DNA of 64,000 nucleotides, taken from NCBI RefSeq assembly GCF_001742425.1, contig NZ_MJEH01000055.1, positions 62,001 through 126,000 of the forward strand, written 5' to 3'. How positions within the stretch are numbered: the stretch's first letter is position 1; each line of letters starts with the position of its first letter. Positions 57,923 through 64,000 of the stretch are shown piece after piece. The translations under genes and the position numbers were made by a program. The DNA is from Bacillus solimangrovi. GTDB taxonomy: Bacteria > Bacillota > Bacilli > Bacillales > Bacillaceae_N. Below the pieces are notes generated by a model. It saw only the letters and a list, made by a program, of their open reading frames with translations, had not been told where the DNA came from and made no database searches.

Positions 57923-60900
57923 CAATCAATTTCTCAAACATTTACAACAGCGTATTCTTATATTTGATGGTGCAATGGGCACGATGCTACAAGAAGCTGA
58001 CTTAAGCATTGAAGACTTTGGCGGACCTGAGTACGAAGGCTGCAATGAATATCTTAACCTCACTTCCCCACAAGTGATTGAATGGATTCACCGCTCTTAT
58101 CTAGAAGCTGGCGCAGATATAATTGAAACAAACTCTTTCGGTGGAACACCCGTTGTCTTAGATGAATATGATCTCGGTCACAAAGCATATGAAATCAACC
58201 GACGTTCTGCTGAGCTTGCTGCAAAGGTAGTTGAAGAATTCTCAACAGACGACCACCCCCGTTTTGTAGCTGGTGCACTAGGACCAACAACGAAGACACT
58301 GTCTGTAACAGGTGGGATTACCTTTGAGCAATTAGTAGAAGACTATGAAACTCAAGCAAAAGGCTTAATTGATGGTGGCTCACATCTTCTACTTTTAGAA
58401 ACGAGCCAAGATACGTTAAATGTTAAAGCTGGTTATCTCGGCATTCAACGCGCACAACGCGCATGCAAAAAATCTCTACCTCTCATTATTTCTGGAACAA
58501 TTGAACCGATGGGAACGACACTTGCAGGTCAAAATATTGAAAGCTTCTACATTTCTATCGAACATATGCAACCTGTTGCTATTGGACTTAATTGTGCAAC
58601 AGGGCCAGAATTCATGACTGATCATATCCGTTCACTCTCAAATCTCGCCGACTGTGCTGTACACTGTTATCCAAATGCCGGATTACCGGATGAAGAAGGC
58701 AATTATCACGAAACACCACAATCACTGGCTGCCAAACTCAAAGCATTTGCAGAAAAAGGCTGGTTAAACATCGTAGGAGGTTGTTGCGGTACTACCCCTG
58801 ACCATATACGTGCAATCAAGGATGCTGTAAAAGATATTAAACCACGTATTCATAACGAGAAACGTGAAAACCACCAAGTTTCTGGTATTGAACCATTGAT
58901 TTATGACGATACGATGCGACCTTTGTTTGTAGGAGAACGTACAAATGTTATCGGTTCTAAAAAATTCAGAGAGTTAATCGTCAATGAAAAATATGAAGAA
59001 GCAGCTGAAATAGCACGAAAACAAGTGAAAAACGGTGCTCATGTTATCGATATTTGTCTTGCAAATCCCGATCGTGATGAACTAACAGATATGGAACAAT
59101 TTATGAAACAAGTAACTCAAAAAGTAAAAGTTCCACTCGTCATTGACTCAACTGATGAGCAAGTTATCGAAAAATCTCTTAAATATTCACAAGGAAAAGC
59201 AATCATTAATTCTATTAACCTTGAAGATGGTATTGAACGGTTCGAGAAAACTCTTCCTATTATTAAACAGTACGGCGCAGCTGTGGTCGTTGGAACAATA
59301 GATGAAGAAGGAATGGCAGTTACTGCTGAGCGAAAATTAGCAGTTGCAAAGCGTTGCTTTACTATCCTTGTTAACGAACACAACATTTCACCTTCAGATA
59401 TTATATTCGATCCGCTTGTCTTCCCTGTTGGAACTGGAGATGAAGCTTATATCGGTGCAGCGAAAGAAACCGTCGAAGGGATTCGCCTTATCAAAGAGGA
59501 ATTACCTGAGTGTTTGACTATCCTTGGAGTAAGTAACGTTTCGTTCGGACTGCCTCCCGCTGGTCGTGAAGTATTAAATGCTGTTTTTCTATATCACTGC
59601 ACAAGAGTTGGACTAGACTATGCAATCGTAAATACCGAAAAGCTAGAACGATTCGCATCCATTCCTGAGGACGAAGTCATACTTTCAGAAAAACTACTAT
59701 TTGAAACAAATGATAAGATTTTAGCAGACTTTACAGCACATTATCGTGGAAAGAAAACGAAACAAGTAAAAGTCGAAAAAAACTTATCACTCCCTGAACG
59801 ACTAGCGAACTATATTGTTGAAGGTACAAAAGAGGGTCTTCTCCCAGATCTCGAACTAGCATTAGATGAATATGATAAACCTCTTGATATTATTAATGGA
59901 CCATTAATGACAGGCATGGCGGAAGTTGGAAGATTATTCAATGACAACCAACTAATCGTTGCCGAAGTTCTACAAAGTGCTGAAGTGATGAAAGCATCTG
60001 TTACATTTCTTGAAGACTATATGGAAGCAACAGATAACTCTGGTAAAAAAGGAAAGATTGTACTTGCAACTGTAAAGGGAGATGTTCACGATATCGGAAA
60101 AAATCTCGTTGAAATCATCTTGAGTAATAATGGCTTTGAAGTCATTGATCTTGGCATTAAAGTGACTCCCTCTGAATTAATCTCAGTCGTTCAAAAGGAA
60201 CAACCAGATATTATTGGTCTCTCAGGCTTACTCGTTAAGTCCGCTCAACAAATGGTACTAACAGCACAAGATTTAAAGCAAGCTAACATCTCAATCCCTA
60301 TCCTCGTTGGAGGTGCGGCACTCTCGCGTAAGTTCACTGAAAATAAAATTGCTGGTGAATATGACGGACATGTTTTGTATGCAAAAGATGCGATGAATGG
60401 TCTTAGCCTTGCTAACGACTTGAACAATGGTGAAATTCCCTTACTACCAAAAACGAAGGCAACTACTGTTATTAAGCAAGAATCAAACAACGTTACATCT
60501 ACCTTAACGAAAGTGCGTTCTAACGTAGCTACTGATGTACAAGTATTTGTACCAAATGATATGAAACGACATGTACTTAAAGATTATGATCTCTCACAAA
60601 TCCAACCGTACATTAATCTACAGATGTTACTTGGTCATCATCTTGGTCTGAAAGGAAAAATCAAAAAACTGTTAGAAGAAGGTAACTCAAAAGTAATTGA
60701 ACTCAAAGCATTAGTTGATGATCTGTTAATAGAAGCAAAACGCGAAAAATTTCTTAAAGCAGCCGCCGTTTATCAGTTTTTCCCAGCACAAGCTGAGGGT
60801 GATGATGTTATTGTCTATGATCCGAACAACCATTCCCATGTGTTAAAAAGATTCACGTTCCCTAGACAGCATAAGAAGCCGTATTTATGTTTAGCAGACT

Positions 60901-61340
60901 ACCTTCGTCCTGTATCAAGTGGAGAAATGGATTATGTTGGATTTATGACCGTAACGGCAGGAATCGGTGTAAGAAACAAAGCAGATCAACTAAAATCCGA
61001 CGGAGAATTTTTGAAAAATCACGCATTACAAGCACTTGCTCTAGAAACAGCTGAAGGTCTAGCTGAACGTGTCCACCAACTTATCCGAGATAATTGGGGA
61101 TTCCCAGATTCAGTAGAGATGACAATGCAAGATCGTTTTTCTGCCAGATATCAAGGACAACGTTTTTCATTCGGATATCCAGCTTGTCCAAACCTTGAAG
61201 ATCAAGAATTGCTATTTGATTTACTTCACCCAGAAGATATTGGTGTACAATTAACAGATGGCTTTATGATGCAACCTGAAGCATCTGTTTCTGCAATTGT
61301 GTTTGCTCATCCAGAAGCTCGTTATTTTAACGTTAATTAA
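57915..61340 (+). CDS. metH: Cobalamin-dependent methionine synthase MetH
   Basis: 1141 residues with the full module order: homocysteine-binding barrel ([28 protein letters not shown]), pterin-binding barrel ([14 protein letters not shown]), B12 cap and B12-binding domain with DVHDIG (D723, H725, G728), and the C-terminal activation domain that uses SAM ([30 protein letters not shown]-like segment). It makes methionine from 5-methyl-THF and homocysteine in the cytoplasm and needs cobalamin. It overlaps yitJ, so both are coupled. B. subtilis uses MetE and has no metH here. Confidence 0.97.
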   Translation: MSNNQFLKHLQQRILIFDGAMGTMLQEADLSIEDFGGPEYEGCNEYLNLTSPQVIEWIHRSYLEAGADIIETNSFGGTPVVLDEYDLGHKAYEINRRSAELAAKVVEEFSTDDHPRFVAGALGPTTKTLSVTGGITFEQLVEDYETQAKGLIDGGSHLLLLETSQDTLNVKAGYLGIQRAQRACKKSLPLIISGTIEPMGTTLAGQNIESFYISIEHMQPVAIGLNCATGPEFMTDHIRSLSNLADCAVHCYPNAGLPDEEGNYHETPQSLAAKLKAFAEKGWLNIVGGCCGTTPDHIRAIKDAVKDIKPRIHNEKRENHQVSGIEPLIYDDTMRPLFVGERTNVIGSKKFRELIVNEKYEEAAEIARKQVKNGAHVIDICLANPDRDELTDMEQFMKQVTQKVKVPLVIDSTDEQVIEKSLKYSQGKAIINSINLEDGIERFEKTLPIIKQYGAAVVVGTIDEEGMAVTAERKLAVAKRCFTILVNEHNISPSDIIFDPLVFPVGTGDEAYIGAAKETVEGIRLIKEELPECLTILGVSNVSFGLPPAGREVLNAVFLYHCTRVGLDYAIVNTEKLERFASIPEDEVILSEKLLFETNDKILADFTAHYRGKKTKQVKVEKNLSLPERLANYIVEGTKEGLLPDLELALDEYDKPLDIINGPLMTGMAEVGRLFNDNQLIVAEVLQSAEVMKASVTFLEDYMEATDNSGKKGKIVLATVKGDVHDIGKNLVEIILSNNGFEVIDLGIKVTPSELISVVQKEQPDIIGLSGLLVKSAQQMVLTAQDLKQANISIPILVGGAALSRKFTENKIAGEYDGHVLYAKDAMNGLSLANDLNNGEIPLLPKTKATTVIKQESNNVTSTLTKVRSNVATDVQVFVPNDMKRHVLKDYDLSQIQPYINLQMLLGHHLGLKGKIKKLLEEGNSKVIELKALVDDLLIEAKREKFLKAAAVYQFFPAQAEGDDVIVYDPNNHSHVLKRFTFPRQHKKPYLCLADYLRPVSSGEMDYVGFMTVTAGIGVRNKADQLKSDGEFLKNHALQALALETAEGLAERVHQLIRDNWGFPDSVEMTMQDRFSARYQGQRFSFGYPACPNLEDQELLFDLLHPEDIGVQLTDGFMMQPEASVSAIVFAHPEARYFNVN

Positions 61341-61352
61341 TAAGGAAATTGT

Positions 61353-61396
61353 AAACCCCTTTACTTCATACTTAAAATGAAGTAAAGGGGTTTTTT
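61353..61396. terminator. Terminator of yitJ-metH (bidirectional)
   Basis: AAACCCCTTTACTTCAT and its exact complement form a 17-bp stem on a 7-base loop, followed by Ts. It also lies just beyond the converging histidine kinase gene. Confidence 0.92.
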
Positions 61397-61400
61397 CACC

Positions 61401-62543
61401 CTAGTATACTTTAGTTAATGGGAACTTAATTAAAAAAGTTGTCCAATCTTCTTGAGAATCCACTTGTAACGAACCATTATGCTTTTCGACTATTTGCTTA
61501 CATACTGACAGTCCTAAACCAGTTCCAACATCTTTTGTCGTTACAAATGGTTCAAAAATGTTACTCTCTAAATAATCAGGTATTTTCGTGCCATTATTAG
61601 CTATTTCTAAAACCCCACTGTCTCCCTTTGTGAAAACAGATATTCGAATTAATCGAGATGAAGCAAGGCTTGCTAGCTCCTCAACAGCATTTGTTAAAAT
61701 ATTTAATAAAATTTGTTTAATTTGGTCTTCAACAGCTTCAATATAACAATCTTCATTTAACTCAATGACAACCTCAATAGTTTCTTCAAGAAATTTGGGA
61801 TAGAGAAAATTAACCATATCTTGCACAATGTCATTCAAATTAACGACATTCATCTCATCATCTAAACCACGTACTTTAGAAAGATACAAAAATTGTGAAA
61901 GCTTGCCTTCTAAACTCTCAACTTCATTGTCCACAATCTCAAAATAATATTTAGCTTGTTCATCATTTTTATATTTTTGTGTCAGTAATTTCAAGAATCC
62001 TTTAATCGATGTTAATGGATTACGAAATTCATGAGCAAAACTTGCTGCAATTTGTCCAAGAATTGATAAGCGATCAGTATGCATCTCTTGAATAAATAAG
62101 TTTTTCTCACGAATGATTTTATCCTTCAACTCTGTATATTCCTTAACTGCATAATATAGAAATTTATGAAACACTTGATCGACCAGTACCATGCCTTCCA
62201 ACTTTTCTTGCTCATCCAAATCAGAATCTATAATTAATCGATTAATAATTGTTCGACCTACATTAATGTTGTTCACAAGTTCATTAATGTTTACACCTGC
62301 CTGTATACGTTCAATAGCAATCTTTCGAGTTAGATGGATAACATAATCTTCATCATCTTCTTTAAGATATTTTAAAATAAACGTAATTGTACTTTCGGCA
62401 TTCAATACGATCTCATCATAAAACGGATCATCTTTCAACAAATAGATTGTTTCTAGCCAGTTAGCCATAATCTTTTGTTTATGTTCGGTTATAATAGTTA
62501 CTAACTTCTCAATTATACGTTCATTGAAAGTATGTTGAATCAT
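61401..62543 (-). CDS. Orphan sensor histidine kinase, soluble
   Basis: 380 residues, no transmembrane segment. The N-terminal 150 residues are all-helical and resemble the RsbRD/RsbU-type sensor bundle (IIEKLVTIITEHKQKIMANW). The kinase core is complete: H171 in SFAHEFRNPLTSIKGF, N-box NILTNAVEEL, and GTGLGLSVCKQIVEKHNG. The H-box and ATPase resemble Bacillus sporulation kinases. ATG 62543 has AAGGAG 6 bases upstream; the frame extends 13 residues more. No response regulator is nearby, so it may feed a phosphorelay such as Spo0F; this is inference. Confidence 0.85.
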   Translation of the reverse strand: MIQHTFNERIIEKLVTIITEHKQKIMANWLETIYLLKDDPFYDEIVLNAESTITFILKYLKEDDEDYVIHLTRKIAIERIQAGVNINELVNNINVGRTIINRLIIDSDLDEQEKLEGMVLVDQVFHKFLYYAVKEYTELKDKIIREKNLFIQEMHTDRLSILGQIAASFAHEFRNPLTSIKGFLKLLTQKYKNDEQAKYYFEIVDNEVESLEGKLSQFLYLSKVRGLDDEMNVVNLNDIVQDMVNFLYPKFLEETIEVVIELNEDCYIEAVEDQIKQILLNILTNAVEELASLASSRLIRISVFTKGDSGVLEIANNGTKIPDYLESNIFEPFVTTKDVGTGLGLSVCKQIVEKHNGSLQVDSQEDWTTFLIKFPLTKVY

Positions 62544-62586
62544 CACAAACTCCTTACAATTCATTAAAATCACAATTATCACATGT

Positions 62587-62643
62587 CCACTGATTGATTC
62601 CTCTATTCATCAGTGTGAGGTTGAAAGACAACAGACCGTGATA
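62587..62643. repeat. Degenerate copy of the dispersed repeat
   Basis: CACTGAT (62588) and ATCAGTG (62609) face each other, followed by GAGGTTGAAAGACAAC and ACCGTGATA. It shares the CATCAGTG dyad and the CGTGATA end with the copies at 8.3 and 54.5 kb. Confidence 0.4.
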
Positions 62644-62828
62644 GACGTTTCACTTTATTAAATCCCATGAATAACTTAAATTTTATATCTATCTACTTTA
62701 ATACTTACCAACCATCATAATTGAAGGAAACAAATTGGTAAACATTTAATAATTATCCTACATCTAGTCCTTAAACTTTACCACAAATTTGAATAAATTA
62801 TTAAAAGAAGAGGGTATGCTGATCATAA

Positions 62829-64000
<1,172 letters not shown>

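Overview
The window is about 64 kb of low-GC chromosomal DNA from a Bacillaceae-type Firmicute, probably a relative of Bacillus rather than B. subtilis itself. The evidence is the gene set (spxA, spxH, mecA, coiA, comZ, med, yjaZ, yjzC, yjzD, the yit genes), strong AGGAGG-type ribosome binding sites, frequent GTG and TTG starts, a T-box, an S-box riboswitch and a FapR-like operator. The order follows, in the opposite direction, the B. subtilis stretch argC...argF-yjzC-yjzD-yjaU-med-comZ-fabH-fabF-yjaZ-yjbA-trpS-opp-yjbC-spxA-yjbE-mecA-coiA-pepF-yjbH-yjbI, then continues into the yitW-yitJ neighbourhood. I saw no rRNA, tRNA, CRISPR array, prophage or intact insertion sequence.

Layout. Positions 1-12 kb hold the end of a truncated haemoglobin gene, the Spx adaptor spxH, oligoendopeptidase F, a short class III hybrid-cluster protein (hcp), coiA, cardiolipin synthase, mecA, a TerC-family transporter, spxA and a GNAT gene. 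Positions 12-21 kb hold small membrane proteins, a secreted DUF4015-type glycoside hydrolase-like protein, the oppABCDF operon and an Lrp/AsnC regulator. Positions 21-31 kb hold T-box-controlled trpS, yjbA, yjaZ, an LCP cell-wall protein, fabH-fabF, med-comZ and yjaU. Positions 31-37 kb are an accessory patch of small membrane proteins, a nucleoside hydrolase-like protein, a FrsA-like alpha/beta hydrolase, rarD, yjzC and uppP. Positions 37-47 kb are the arginine operon argCJBD-carAB-argF. Positions 47-56 kb hold a Crp/Fnr regulator, yitW, yitV, yitU, small genes, a soluble chemoreceptor-like protein, a BsuPI/Gmad2-type lipoprotein, yitT and a degV gene. Positions 56-64 kb hold an S-box-controlled yitJ-metH operon, an orphan histidine kinase and the start of a GH13 neopullulanase-type gene cut by the window end.

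How the genes work together. Spx, its ClpXP adaptor SpxH and the ClpCP adaptor MecA form a regulated-proteolysis set for thiol stress and competence; CoiA, ComZ and Med also belong to competence. The arg operon makes arginine from glutamate and includes its own carbamoyl-phosphate synthase. YitJ and MetH close the methionine/folate loop: the reductase half of YitJ makes 5-methyl-THF, which MetH uses, and the S-box senses S-adenosylmethionine. The most interesting inference is a 16-bp Crp/Fnr-type palindrome centred 41.5 bp upstream of the predicted hcp start of transcription, together with a Crp/Fnr protein in the same window whose recognition helix suits that half-site. The second is a family of degraded intergenic repeats built around a CATCAGTG dyad. 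I found no convincing wholly new multi-gene system; most of the window is conserved core genome.
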